A DNA stretch of 64,000 nt from Lachnospiraceae bacterium OM04-12BH (lineage in GTDB: Bacteria > Bacillota > Clostridia > Lachnospirales > Lachnospiraceae), in NCBI GenBank assembly GCA_003490145.1, contig QULQ01000015.1:1-64000 (forward strand), read 5' to 3'. The stretch's first letter is position 1. Each line of letters opens with the position of its first letter. Made by a program: the position numbers and the translations under genes. Below are positions 8,299 through 15,942 of this stretch, one piece after another. A model generated the notes under the pieces. The model did not search any database. It was not told the origin of the DNA and was given only the letters and a program-made list of their open reading frames with translations.

Positions 8299-8337
8299 GT
8301 CAACGGTCAAGATGAACGGGCTTCGCCCGCCGTTGAC
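8299..8337. repeat. Strong two-part hairpin upstream of the sigma gene
   Basis: GTCAACGG (8299-8306) pairs with CCGTTGAC (8330-8337), enclosing CGGGC-TTC-GCCCG (8317-8329). The left arm has a 10-base bulge. It lies in the 204-base gap before the sigma gene. It could be a structured leader, a processing site or a terminator lacking a T run. Confidence 0.6.
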
Positions 8338-8462
8338 AGCCCCGCCCGGTTTTGCAGTTAGGCAGTCAAGGAGCGACAGCCTAAAGTGCTGCCGCCCCTT
8401 ACTATCATAAAAAGCAACTACTAACCAGCCACAGCCCTTTTGGGAGGAAAGGGGGATTTTCC

Positions 8463-8909
8463 ATGACCTGTACAGAAGAATATCGGGAACATATCGAGTA
8501 CACTTTCCATGCCTTTTGCAAAGTCGTTATCCGAAATGCAACGATCAACGCAGCGAGGACACGGAGCAGGAAGCACAAAAGAGAAATATCCCTTGAATAC
8601 CTCACAGACGAAAAGCACTACCCTTTAGGCACGACAGATGAATATTTCCAAGCCCCGGAGCCGGACGAGGAATACATACTTACCCTTTGCGGCGATACGG
8701 TCATTTTCAGCAGCGGCTTACTTGCGGAAGCCCTGTCACGGCTGGACGAACGGGAGCGGGAAATGATTTACCTGTCCTTTTTCAAGCGTATTCCACAGCA
8801 CGAAATTGGCAGACAGTACGGGCGCAGCCGCAGCACAGCGGGCTACCATATCCGAAAAGTCCTACGGCAGCTCCAAGCGGAAATGGAGGGAATGGCATAT
8901 GAGAAATAA
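8463..8909 (+). CDS. Sigma-70-family factor of the mobile element
   Basis: This 148-residue protein ends in a sigma region-4-like helix-turn-helix (about 95-140, with LDEREREMIYLSFFKRIPQHE and the recognition helix RSRSTAGYHIRKVLRQL). The N-terminal part is short and lacks a full region 2, as is usual for sigma-like proteins of Tn916/Tn4451-type elements. A role in transcription of transfer genes is inferred from its place at the head of the mobilization region. It overlaps the next gene by 11 bases. A fragment of a second copy lies at 7361. Confidence 0.85.
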   Translation: MTCTEEYREHIEYTFHAFCKVVIRNATINAARTRSRKHKREISLEYLTDEKHYPLGTTDEYFQAPEPDEEYILTLCGDTVIFSSGLLAEALSRLDEREREMIYLSFFKRIPQHEIGRQYGRSRSTAGYHIRKVLRQLQAEMEGMAYEK

Positions 8910-9102
8910 TAGGCTTCTCCCCTATGAAACAATCGTCCAAGCCACCAGCGGGGAGCCGGAAGCGGTGGGAACTGTATTGCAGTATTACCGCCGCCGCATA
9001 CAATGTGCCGCCCGTGTGAATGGACGGGTAGACCAAGATACAGAGGACTACATCACCCAGACGCTTCTCACAGCTATTTTCAAGTTCCGCTTTGGGAGAT
9101 AG
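8899..9102 (+). CDS. Small helix-turn-helix protein of the element
   Basis: This 67-residue protein starts MRNNRLLPYETIVQATSGEP at ATG 8899, behind GGAGGG at 8885-8890, inside the end of the sigma gene. The family (a short HTH_16-type protein) normally follows the sigma-like gene in these elements. Tandem position and overlap suggest co-translation and joint regulation of mobilization. A longer upstream reading in the same frame is only sigma-gene shadow. Confidence 0.75.
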   Translation: MRNNRLLPYETIVQATSGEPEAVGTVLQYYRRRIQCAARVNGRVDQDTEDYITQTLLTAIFKFRFGR

Positions 9103-9149
9103 CCCTACCGCCTACAACTGAATAACCGCCGCTTCGCCGGCAACCAGAA

Positions 9150-9186
9150 AGCAGTAAATCTATTCAACAGATTTGCTGCTTTTTTT
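9150..9186 (+). terminator. Rho-independent terminator after the sigma/HTH pair
   Basis: AGCAGTAAATCT (9150-9161) pairs with AGATTTGCTGCT (9169-9180) and is followed by seven T. It closes the sigma/HTH operon. Confidence 0.9.
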
Positions 9187-9231
9187 CGTTCCTGTTTGGC
9201 ATTTTTGAAAATCCCCAGTATGAAAAAACAA

Positions 9232-9267
9232 AAGGGAAAATTGCCGCCGCAGTTGGCAAAATCCCTT
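9232..9267. repeat. Imperfect hairpin in the mobilization intergenic region
   Basis: AAGGGAAAATTGCC (9232-9245) pairs with GGCAAAATCCCTT (9255-9267) apart from a short internal loop. It is part of the 624-base non-coding stretch 9103-9726. Confidence 0.5.
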
Positions 9268-9324
9268 ACTTATCCGTGGAGGGTATCAAAGAAAAAAATA
9301 CTGCCATTGTCCGCCTTTTTCGGC

Positions 9325-9397
9325 TTGCGTGGTGTTGTAGGGAATAAGGGGAAATTCTAAAAATCTCCGTCCATTTTGCTTTGCGTGGTGTTGTAGG
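9325..9397. repeat. 17-bp direct repeat upstream of mobC
   Basis: TTGCGTGGTGTTGTAGG occurs at 9325-9341 and 9381-9397, 56 bases apart. The core GCGTGGTG recurs inverted as CACCACGC at about 9695-9702, just before mobC. Such repeats are plausible binding sites for MobC or the HTH protein. Confidence 0.6.
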
Positions 9398-9508
9398 TAG
9401 TGAAAGGAAAATTTTCAAGATATGCCGGAATAGCGGGTAGCAAAGCCCTTTTGAAACGTCTTGTTAGCGGAAAGTACGGAAGCCGGGGAACGCCGGAGTT
9501 TTTCAGAG

Positions 9509-9589
9509 CAAGATTCTACCGCAGTACCAAAATTCGCTTATCGCTCATTTTGCCCCTGCGGGAATCTTGTTGGGGAGTGCCTTCCCCAA
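9509..9589. other. Candidate origin of transfer (oriT)
   Basis: CAAGATTC-TA-CCGCAG (9509-9524) is inverted as CTGCGGGAATCTTG (9556-9569). Inside the loop CAAAAT (9528-9533) and ATTTTG (9547-9552) pair again around CGCTTATCGCTC. A further perfect TTGGGGA/TCCCCAA hairpin follows at 9570-9589. Nested inverted repeats in the gap directly upstream of mobC and the relaxase are the normal oriT setting. The nick site cannot be placed. Confidence 0.5.
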
Positions 9590-9726
9590 ACCCTGCTTAT
9601 GCGGCTTACGCCGCTGGAAAATCCCTCAAAATAATTTTTCGGATTTTTCAAAAACAGTTCCGCTTTACACCCTGTTTTTCTCCTATTAGTGAGAGGACAC
9701 CACGCACAGCCGAAGGAGGTTTTACC

Positions 9727-10125
9727 ATGCGAAAACGATATAACACGCCGCACCGCAGCCGGGTAGTCAAGACACGCATGACCGAGGAAGAATACGCCGA
9801 GTTTGCGGAAAGGCTTTCTGCTTACAACATGAGCCAAGCCGAGTTTATCCGGCAAGCCATAACCGGGGCAGCCATACGCCCCATCATAACCGTTTCCCCC
9901 GTCAATGACGAGTTGCTTGCCGCTGTCGGGAAGCTGACCGCCGAATACGGCAGGATCGGCGGCAACTTAAACCAGATAGCCCGGACGCTGAACGAGTGGC
10001 ACAGCCCCTACCCGCAGCTTGCCGGGGAGGTACGGGCGGCGGTTTCCGACCTTGCTGCCCTAAAGTTTGAAGTCTTGCAGAAAGTGGGTGACGCTGTTGG
10101 CAACATTCAAACATATCAGCTCTAA
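9727..10125 (+). CDS. mobC: MobC-family relaxosome accessory protein
   Basis: This 132-residue protein starts at ATG 9727 behind GGAGG (9716-9720). It begins with a basic ribbon-helix-helix-like part (SRVVKTRMTEEEYAEFAERL), then the MobC signature region IGGNLNQIARTLNEW. MobC proteins bind oriT and help the relaxase open the strands. The frame stays open upstream to 9400, but that part has no family resemblance and overlaps the oriT candidate, so the shorter form is chosen. It overlaps the relaxase gene by 29 bases. Confidence 0.88.
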   Translation: MRKRYNTPHRSRVVKTRMTEEEYAEFAERLSAYNMSQAEFIRQAITGAAIRPIITVSPVNDELLAAVGKLTAEYGRIGGNLNQIARTLNEWHSPYPQLAGEVRAAVSDLAALKFEVLQKVGDAVGNIQTYQL

Positions 10126-11719
10126 AAATGCGGACTATGGCGCAGCGGAAGCCTATCTCACATTTGAGCATGACGAGTTTACCATGAAGCCCACCCTTGA
10201 TGAAAATGGGCGGCTGATACCGAGGGAGGATTACCGCATTTCTTCCCTCAACTGTGGGGGCGAGGATTTCGCTGTTGCCTGTATGCGGGCTAATCTCCGC
10301 TATGAGAAAAACCAAAAACGGGAAGATGTGAAAAGCCACCACTATATCATCAGCTTTGACCCACGGGACGGGACAGACAACGGCTTGACCGTAGACCGGG
10401 CGCAGGAGCTGGGCGAGCAGTTCTGTAAAGAGCATTTCCCCGGACACCAAGCCTTAGTCTGCACCCACCCGGACGGGCATAACCACAGCGGCAATATCCA
10501 TGTGCATATCGTCATCAACTCCCTGCGGATTTATGAAGTCCCGCTTCTGCCCTACATGGACAGACCAGCCGACACACGGGAGGGCTGCAAGCACCGCTGC
10601 ACCAACGCCGCTATGGAATATTTCAAGAGTGAAGTCATGGAGATGTGCCACCGGGAGGGGCTTTACCAAATCGACCTCCTAAGCGGCAGCAAGGAACGGA
10701 TAACCGAACGGGAATACTGGGCGGCAAAGAAAGGACAGCTTGCCCTTGATAAAGAGAACGCTGTCAGAGAAGCCGCAGGACAGCCGACCAAGCCCACCAA
10801 GTTTGAAACGGACAAGGCGAAGCTGCGCCGGACGATACGGCAGGGACTTTCCCAAGCTGGCAGCTTTGACGAATTTTCTTCCCTTTTGCTGCGGGAGGGT
10901 GTGACCGTCAAGGAGAGCCGGGGGCGGCTTTCCCACCTCACGCCGGACAGGACAAAGCCTATCACAGCCCGGAAGCTGGGGGACGATTTTGACAAGGCTG
11001 CTGTCCTTGTCCTGCTTACGCAGAACGCCCACAGAGCCGCCGAACAGAGCAAAGCCATACTCGAATACCCTGCCGCGGTTAAAAAGCTGTCACAAGGGGA
11101 AAAAACCACAAAAACCACCCCGGCAGACAACACCTTGCAGCGCATGGTTGACCGGGAAGCCAAGCGAGCCGAGGGCAAGGGCGTGGGCTATGACCGCTGG
11201 GCGGCAAAGCACAACCTAAAGCAAATGGCAGCTACCGTTACCGCCTATCAGCAGTACGGCTTTTCTTCCCCGGAGGAACTGGACGAAGCCTGTTCTGCCG
11301 CCTATACCGCCATGCGGGAAAGCCTTACAGAGCTGAAGCAGATGGAAAAGACGCTGAACGGGAAAAAGGAGCTGCAACGGCAGGTGCTTGCCTATTCCAA
11401 GACCCGCCCTGTCCGGGACGGGCTGAAACAGCAGAAAAACGCCAAAGCAAAAGCAGCCTACCGTCAGAAGTACGAAAGCGACTTTATCATAGCAGACGCA
11501 GCCGCCCGCTATTTCAGGGAAAACGGCATTTCCAAGCTGCCGAGCTATAAAGCCCTGCAAGCAGAGATTGAAACCCTTATCCAAGAGAAAAACAGCGGCT
11601 ACAACGATTACCGGGCAAAACGGGAGGAATACCGCCGCTTACAGACTGTCAAGGGCAATATCGACCAGATTTTACACCGGGAGCGCAAGCCTGTGAAAAG
11701 GCAGGAACAGGAACGATAA
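10097..11719 (+). CDS. MobP-type relaxase (MobA/VirD2 family)
   Basis: This protein of about 540 residues nicks oriT and leads the transferred strand. The N-terminal domain holds the catalytic-type pattern with HNHSGNIHVHIVIN (about residues 128-141), which is the metal-binding HxH motif, and an upstream HHYIISFDP. The C-terminal half is a long basic helical region. The best start is TTG 10097 (reading MATFKHISSKNADYG), which overlaps mobC. It has no helicase domain. With MobC and oriT it makes up the complete mobilization set of element 2. Confidence 0.9.
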   Translation: MATFKHISSKNADYGAAEAYLTFEHDEFTMKPTLDENGRLIPREDYRISSLNCGGEDFAVACMRANLRYEKNQKREDVKSHHYIISFDPRDGTDNGLTVDRAQELGEQFCKEHFPGHQALVCTHPDGHNHSGNIHVHIVINSLRIYEVPLLPYMDRPADTREGCKHRCTNAAMEYFKSEVMEMCHREGLYQIDLLSGSKERITEREYWAAKKGQLALDKENAVREAAGQPTKPTKFETDKAKLRRTIRQGLSQAGSFDEFSSLLLREGVTVKESRGRLSHLTPDRTKPITARKLGDDFDKAAVLVLLTQNAHRAAEQSKAILEYPAAVKKLSQGEKTTKTTPADNTLQRMVDREAKRAEGKGVGYDRWAAKHNLKQMAATVTAYQQYGFSSPEELDEACSAAYTAMRESLTELKQMEKTLNGKKELQRQVLAYSKTRPVRDGLKQQKNAKAKAAYRQKYESDFIIADAAARYFRENGISKLPSYKALQAEIETLIQEKNSGYNDYRAKREEYRRLQTVKGNIDQILHRERKPVKRQEQER

Positions 11720-11904
11720 AAACCGCCCCAAAATGTACCCGAACCTATACAGAACAAGGGGGCTGCCCCGTACCCTATCCGCAAATACCAAAGGATTTTT
11801 TAACGGGCTTATAGGGCAGAAAAAACCCGAAAATGATACCGAGATGATACAGAATTACCGCCGATACCGCCACACCAGCGGAAACGGCAGAAAGGAGCGC
11901 ACCC

Positions 11905-12117
11905 ATGCCAAGAATGAGCAAGAAACGGCGGCTGGAATGGTCTTTTTTCCTGCGGCAAGTGAAAGTCGGGAATTCCACCTGCGATCGTATCACATACAAT
12001 GACCTCTGCCGGGGCTGTACCCATAGCTGCAAGCAGAGCTTCCGGGCGGTTATCATACTCTGCCCCCACTACTACTCCAAACGCCGGAAAAAGGAGGACA
12101 GGGACAATGGCAGATAA
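11905..12117 (+). CDS. Small cysteine-containing protein of the element
   Basis: This 70-residue basic protein begins MPRMSKKRRLEWSFFL behind AAGGAG. It carries an evenly spaced cysteine set (CDRITYNDLCRGCTHSC, then a fourth near CPHY) that could bind zinc. Proteins with this opening are regular members of Tn4451-like backbones, between the relaxase and the replication gene. No function is known to me. Its end overlaps the next gene by 11 bases. Confidence 0.7.
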   Translation: MPRMSKKRRLEWSFFLRQVKVGNSTCDRITYNDLCRGCTHSCKQSFRAVIILCPHYYSKRRKKEDRDNGR

Positions 12118-12856
12118 CCGCAAGTATTACTACCTCAAGCTGAAAGAGAACTTTTTTGACAGCGACTCCATTGTGCTGCTGGAAGATATGAAAGACGGGA
12201 TTTTATACTCCAATATCCTCTTGAAGCTGTACTTAAAATCGCTGAAAAACGGCGGGAAATTGCAGCTTGACGAGCATATCCCCTACACAGCGCAGATGAT
12301 AGCGACACTGACCCGCCACCAGATAGGGACGGTTGAGAGGGCTTTAGAGATTTTCCGGCAGTTGGGGCTTGTGGAGCAGCTTGACAGCGGGGCTTTCTAT
12401 ATGACCGACATTGAGCTGATGATAGGACAGTCCTCTACCGAAGCCGAGCGGAAACGGGCTGCAAGACTGGAAAACAAGGCACTTTTACCGCCCCGGACAA
12501 AAGGCGGACATTTGTCCGACATTCGTCCACCAGAGATAGAGATAGAGTTAGAGAAAGAGATAGAGATAGAAAAAGAGAGAGAGGGAGAAACGGGACACCC
12601 AGCCCCCGCCGCTTATGGCAGATACAACAATGTGATACTGACCGATACAGAGCTTTCCGGGCTAAAAACAGAGTTGCCCGACAAGTGGGAGTATTATATT
12701 GACCGGCTTTCCTGCCATATCGCTTCCACCGGGAAACAGTACCACAGCCATGCAGCCACCATTTACAAGTGGGCGCAGGAGGACGCTGCCAAAGGCAAGG
12801 CTGCCCCGAAACAGGGCATACCCGATTATTCATGCAAGGAGGGCGAGAGCTTATGA
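12107..12856 (+). CDS. Phage replisome organizer-type replication initiator
   Basis: This 249-residue protein starts MADNRKYYYLKLKENFFDSD at ATG 12107 behind AAGGAGG. The N-terminal winged-helix domain is that of phage replisome organizers, which bind the origin and load helicase through a DnaC-like partner encoded next. Between the N- and C-terminal parts lies a low-complexity acidic/basic linker (about residues 143-162) coded by an imperfect GAGATA repeat. Its stop overlaps the next start (ATGA). Replication of the excised circle is the inferred role. Confidence 0.8.
   Translation: MADNRKYYYLKLKENFFDSDSIVLLEDMKDGILYSNILLKLYLKSLKNGGKLQLDEHIPYTAQMIATLTRHQIGTVERALEIFRQLGLVEQLDSGAFYMTDIELMIGQSSTEAERKRAARLENKALLPPRTKGGHLSDIRPPEIEIELEKEIEIEKEREGETGHPAPAAYGRYNNVILTDTELSGLKTELPDKWEYYIDRLSCHIASTGKQYHSHAATIYKWAQEDAAKGKAAPKQGIPDYSCKEGESL
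12532..12590 (+). repeat. Purine-rich GAGATA/GAGAAA simple repeat in the replication gene
   Basis: About 59 bases of GAGATA and GAGAAA units code for an alternating Glu/Ile/Lys/Arg linker. Units of six bases keep the frame when copies are gained or lost. The GAGAGAGAGGG tail could slip out of frame. Confidence 0.7.
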
Positions 12857-13707
12857 AAAACGGAATTGAAGCTATGATTACGGACATTACAGCCACTACC
12901 GCCGAAGCGGAGGACTACACAGGCGAGGACGGGCTTTTATACTGCGGTAAGTGCCATACGCCCAAAGAAGCCTATTTTGCAGAGGGAAAGACTTGTTTCG
13001 GGCGTGACCGCCACCCGGCAGAGTGCGACTGCCAGCGGGCAGCCCGTGAAAAGCAGCAAGCCGCCGAAAGCCGACAGAAGCACCTTGAAAAAGTGGAGGA
13101 CTTGAAACGCCGGGGCTTTACCGACCCTGCTATGCGGAACTGGACATTTGAGCATGACAACGGCAGAAACCCGCAGACCGAAACCGCCCGCTTTTATGTG
13201 GAGAGCTGGGAAACCATGCAGGCTGAAAATATCGGCTACCTGTTTTGGGGCGGCGTGGGGACGGGAAAAAGCTACCTTGCCGCCTGTATCGCCAACGCCC
13301 TTATGGAAAAAGAGGTTGCCGTCTGCATGACAAACTTTGCAACGATACTGGGTGACCTTGCCGCCAGCTTTGAGGGCAGGAACGAATATATTTCCCGCCT
13401 TTGCAGCTACCCTCTGCTGATACTTGATGATTTCGGTATGGAGCGAGGAACAGAATACGGGCTGGAACAGGTTTACAGCGTGATTGACAGCCGTTACCGA
13501 AGCGGCAAGCCGCTGATCGCCACGACCAACCTCACGCTGGAGGAATTGCAGCACCCGCAGGACACGCCCCACGCCCGTATCTATGACAGGCTGACTTCCA
13601 TGTGCGCCCCCGTCCGCTTCACGGGCAGCAACTTCCGAAAGGAAACCGCACAGGAAAAGCTGGAACGCTTAAAGCAACTGATGAAGCAGCGAAAGGAGAG
13701 CCTATGA
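12853..13707 (+). CDS. DnaC/IstB-like AAA+ helicase loader
   Basis: This 284-residue protein starts at ATG 12853, overlapping the previous stop. The N-terminal part carries a cysteine cluster (CGKCHTPKE and CDCQ, about residues 34-60) that may bind zinc. The AAA+ domain has Walker A GVGTGKSY (about 135-142), Walker B LLILDDFGM (about 190-198) and the sensor region LIATTNLTLEEL. It is expected to load the replicative helicase together with the replisome organizer just upstream. It overlaps tnpW by four bases. Confidence 0.88.
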   Translation: MKNGIEAMITDITATTAEAEDYTGEDGLLYCGKCHTPKEAYFAEGKTCFGRDRHPAECDCQRAAREKQQAAESRQKHLEKVEDLKRRGFTDPAMRNWTFEHDNGRNPQTETARFYVESWETMQAENIGYLFWGGVGTGKSYLAACIANALMEKEVAVCMTNFATILGDLAASFEGRNEYISRLCSYPLLILDDFGMERGTEYGLEQVYSVIDSRYRSGKPLIATTNLTLEELQHPQDTPHARIYDRLTSMCAPVRFTGSNFRKETAQEKLERLKQLMKQRKESL

Positions 13708-13892
13708 CAGAAACGAAACAGACAAGCACCACCAAAACAGACCGCCGCCCGGACTGTGTGACGGAAATCCGCATGGGCAACTCCGTCCTTACCGTTTCCG
13801 GCTTCTTCAAGCAGGGCGCAACCGACACCGCAGCCGACAAGATGATGAAAGTGCTGGAAGCGGAAGCTGCTACACAAAAAACGGCGATTTGA
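13704..13892 (+). CDS. TnpW-like transposon-encoded protein
   Basis: This 62-residue protein has a Thr/Lys-rich head and the phrase EIRMGNSVLTVSGFFKQGAT typical of TnpW proteins, which accompany large serine recombinases on Clostridial elements. Its function is not established. It is co-translated with the loader gene (ATGA overlap). A 111-base gap separates it from the recombinase. Confidence 0.75.
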   Translation: MTETKQTSTTKTDRRPDCVTEIRMGNSVLTVSGFFKQGATDTAADKMMKVLEAEAATQKTAI

Positions 13893-14003
13893 CCGACCAT
13901 AAAGAAGCAGATTTGACGCTTTTGCCGCTATACAGACAGCCGCCCCATGTGGTACAATCAAGGTACGGAATAGTGGGGCTGGCTGTCGGAAACGGAGGAT
14001 TTT

Positions 14004-15614
14004 ATGTTAAGACAGACCAACCAACAACCAATTACCGCCCTTTACCCAAGACTATCCCATGAGGACGAGCTGCAAGGCGAAAGCAATTCCATTTCCAATC
14101 AGAAGCGTATCCTTGAAACCTATGCAAAGCAGAACGGCTTTTCCAATCTGCGCTGGTACACGGACGACGGTTATTCTGGTGCGAACTTTCAAAGACCCGG
14201 TTTTCAAGCCATGCTTGCGGACATTGAAGCCGGAAAAGTCGGGACAGTTATCGTAAAGGATATGTCGAGGTTAGGGCGAAACTACCTGCAAGTGGGAATG
14301 TACACGGAAATGATTTTCCCACAGAAAGGTGTCCGCTTCATCGCTATCAATGACGGAGTGGACAGCGCACAGGGCGACAATGACTTTGCCCCGCTGCGGA
14401 ATATCTTTAACGAATGGCTGGTGAGAGATACGAGCAAGAAAATCAAAGCAGTAAAACGCTCAAAAGGCATGAATGGCAAGCCCATCACAAGCAAGCCTGT
14501 GTATGGCTACCTCATGGACGAGGATGAAAATTTCATTATTGACGAGGAAGCTGCACCCGTAGTCAAGCAGATATACAACCTCTGTCTTGCCGGGAATGGT
14601 CCGACCAAGATAGCCCGTATGCTCACAGAGCAGCAAATCCCCACGCCGGGAACGCTTGAATACCGCAGGACGGGCAGCACCCGCCGCTACCACCCCGGCT
14701 ATGAGTGCAAGTGGGCGACCAATACCGTAGTGCATATCCTTGAAAACCGGGAATACACAGGCTGTCTGGTAAATTTCAAGACAGAAAAACTTTCTTACAA
14801 AGTCAAGCACAGTGTAGAAAATCCCCCGGAAAAGCAAGTGATTTTCGAGAACCACCACGAGCCTATCATAGACACCCAAACATGGGAACGGGTGCAGGAG
14901 CTTCGCAAACAGCGCAAACGCCCAAACCGCTATGATGAAGTGGGCTTGTTCTCCGGCATACTGTTCTGTGCGGACTGCGGCAGCGTGATGTATCAGCAGC
15001 GATACCAGACGGACAAGCGCAAGCAGGACTGTTATATCTGCGGCAACTACAAGAAACGCACCCATGACTGTACGGCGCACTTTATCCGCACCGACCTCTT
15101 GACCGCTGGTGTACTCTCCAATCTGCGGAAAGTGACCAGCTATGCGGCAAAGCATGAAGCCCGGTTTATGAAACTCTTGATTGAGCAGAACGAGGACGGG
15201 GGCAAACGCAGGAACGCCGCCAAGAAAAAGGAACTGGAAGCCTCCGAGAAACGCATAGCCGAGTTATCCGCTATCTTCAAGCGGCTGTATGAGGACAGCG
15301 TGACCGGGCGCATATCAGACGAGCGTTTCACAGAGCTGTCGGCAGACTATGAAGCAGAGCAACGGGAGCTGAAAGAAAGAGCCGCTGCTATTCAAGCGGA
15401 GCTTTCCAAAGCACAGGAAGCCACCGTGAACGCAGAAAAGTTTATGAATGTTGTCCGGCGGCATACCAGCTTTGAAGAACTTACCCCTACTCTGCTGCGG
15501 GAGTTTGTAGAGAAAATCGTTGTGCATGAGTGCAGCTATGACGAGAACAAGACCCGCAGACAGGACATTGAGATTTATTATTCTTTTGTTGGCAAGGTGG
15601 ACTTGCCCGAATAA
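14004..15614 (+). CDS. Large serine recombinase of element 2 (TndX/TnpX type)
   Basis: This 536-residue protein has the catalytic serine at residue 18 in YPRLSHEDE, the conserved MSRLGRNYLQ near 90, the recombinase domain, a zinc ribbon starting CADCG at 322-326 with a second Cys pair around 343-355, and a C-terminal coiled coil. It integrates and excises element 2. The split maff2 gene on both sides shows the target. The start ATG at 14004 follows GGAGG (13995-13999). The gene ends 95 bases before the right attachment site. Confidence 0.93.
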   Translation: MLRQTNQQPITALYPRLSHEDELQGESNSISNQKRILETYAKQNGFSNLRWYTDDGYSGANFQRPGFQAMLADIEAGKVGTVIVKDMSRLGRNYLQVGMYTEMIFPQKGVRFIAINDGVDSAQGDNDFAPLRNIFNEWLVRDTSKKIKAVKRSKGMNGKPITSKPVYGYLMDEDENFIIDEEAAPVVKQIYNLCLAGNGPTKIARMLTEQQIPTPGTLEYRRTGSTRRYHPGYECKWATNTVVHILENREYTGCLVNFKTEKLSYKVKHSVENPPEKQVIFENHHEPIIDTQTWERVQELRKQRKRPNRYDEVGLFSGILFCADCGSVMYQQRYQTDKRKQDCYICGNYKKRTHDCTAHFIRTDLLTAGVLSNLRKVTSYAAKHEARFMKLLIEQNEDGGKRRNAAKKKELEASEKRIAELSAIFKRLYEDSVTGRISDERFTELSADYEAEQRELKERAAAIQAELSKAQEATVNAEKFMNVVRRHTSFEELTPTLLREFVEKIVVHECSYDENKTRRQDIEIYYSFVGKVDLPE

Positions 15615-15622
15615 CCGCCCGA

Positions 15623-15655
15623 CCTATCCGACACAATGCGCAAGTGCCGGATAGG
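15623..15655 (+). terminator. Hairpin terminator after the element-2 recombinase
   Basis: CCTATCCG (15623-15630) pairs with CGGATAGG (15648-15655), extended by CAC/GTG, followed by AACGGCAAAATTTTTT. It would isolate the element from DNA to its right. Confidence 0.7.
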
Positions 15656-15713
15656 AACGGCAAAATTTTTTACACTTCTATTACTTCTTTATCGCACATC
15701 AGTAAAGTCTCAG

Positions 15714-15794
15714 GGCATGAAGCAGCTCATGGCTGGCGGCGTGGCACTGATCGGCACGACTCTGGTACCGCTGCTTTCTGGACTTTTTGATTAA
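15714..15794 (+). pseudogene. 3' half of maff2 (copy B, attR side of element 2)
   Basis: Twenty-six codons read GMKQLMAGGVALIGTTLVPL then LSGLFD and stop. They continue the 5' half at 3535 in frame. The shared CTCA at 15709-15712 marks the crossover region. It differs from copy A at 2681 by one missing glycine codon and an added Asp, so the two are distinct alleles. Confidence 0.85.
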
Positions 15795-15892
15795 ACTACG
15801 GTATTCTGAAATTGAAAGGAAACAGCATTCGACACAATCCGAAAAAGTCAATGAAAATCAATATGAGTTGCGGTTTATAATCGCAAAACATA

Positions 15893-15921
15893 TTGATTTT
15901 TTTATGTGCTTGCGGTATTAT
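15893..15921 (+). promoter_or_regulatory. Promoter of the AAA/DUF4143 gene
   Basis: TTGATT (15893-15898) and TATTAT (15916-15921) are 17 bases apart and 22 bases before ATG 15943. This supports that start over the longer open frame beginning at 15787. Confidence 0.65.
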
Positions 15922-15942
15922 GTAACCATGGAGGTGGTTCCT

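Larger units (their letters stand above)
3662..15712 (+). mobile_element. Integrative mobilizable element with tetracycline resistance (element 2)
   Basis: The element is about 12.05 kb and splits maff2 copy B, with CTCA shared at both edges. The order is P-loop kinase, tet leader and tet gene, XRE regulator, methyltransferase, sigma factor, HTH protein, candidate oriT, mobC, relaxase, small Cys protein, replisome organizer, DnaC-like loader, tnpW and serine recombinase. It has a relaxase and oriT candidate but no coupling protein or type IV secretion genes. It should therefore be mobilizable rather than self-transmissible. The backbone from the sigma gene onward is the Tn4451-like type. Confidence 0.85.

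Noticed and set aside
9400..9726. Long in-frame upstream extension of mobC beginning with GTG 9400
   Set aside because: No Shine-Dalgarno at 9400, no family resemblance, and it covers the inverted repeats of the oriT candidate. ATG 9727 has a strong GGAGG.
11733..12002. 89-residue ORF after the relaxase
   Set aside because: No RBS, no recognisable pattern, and it overlaps the better supported small Cys protein in another frame.
15787..15942. N-terminal extension of the AAA/DUF4143 protein
   Set aside because: A clear promoter at 15893-15921 lies inside the extension, and ATG 15943 has a GGAGG and fits the family start.
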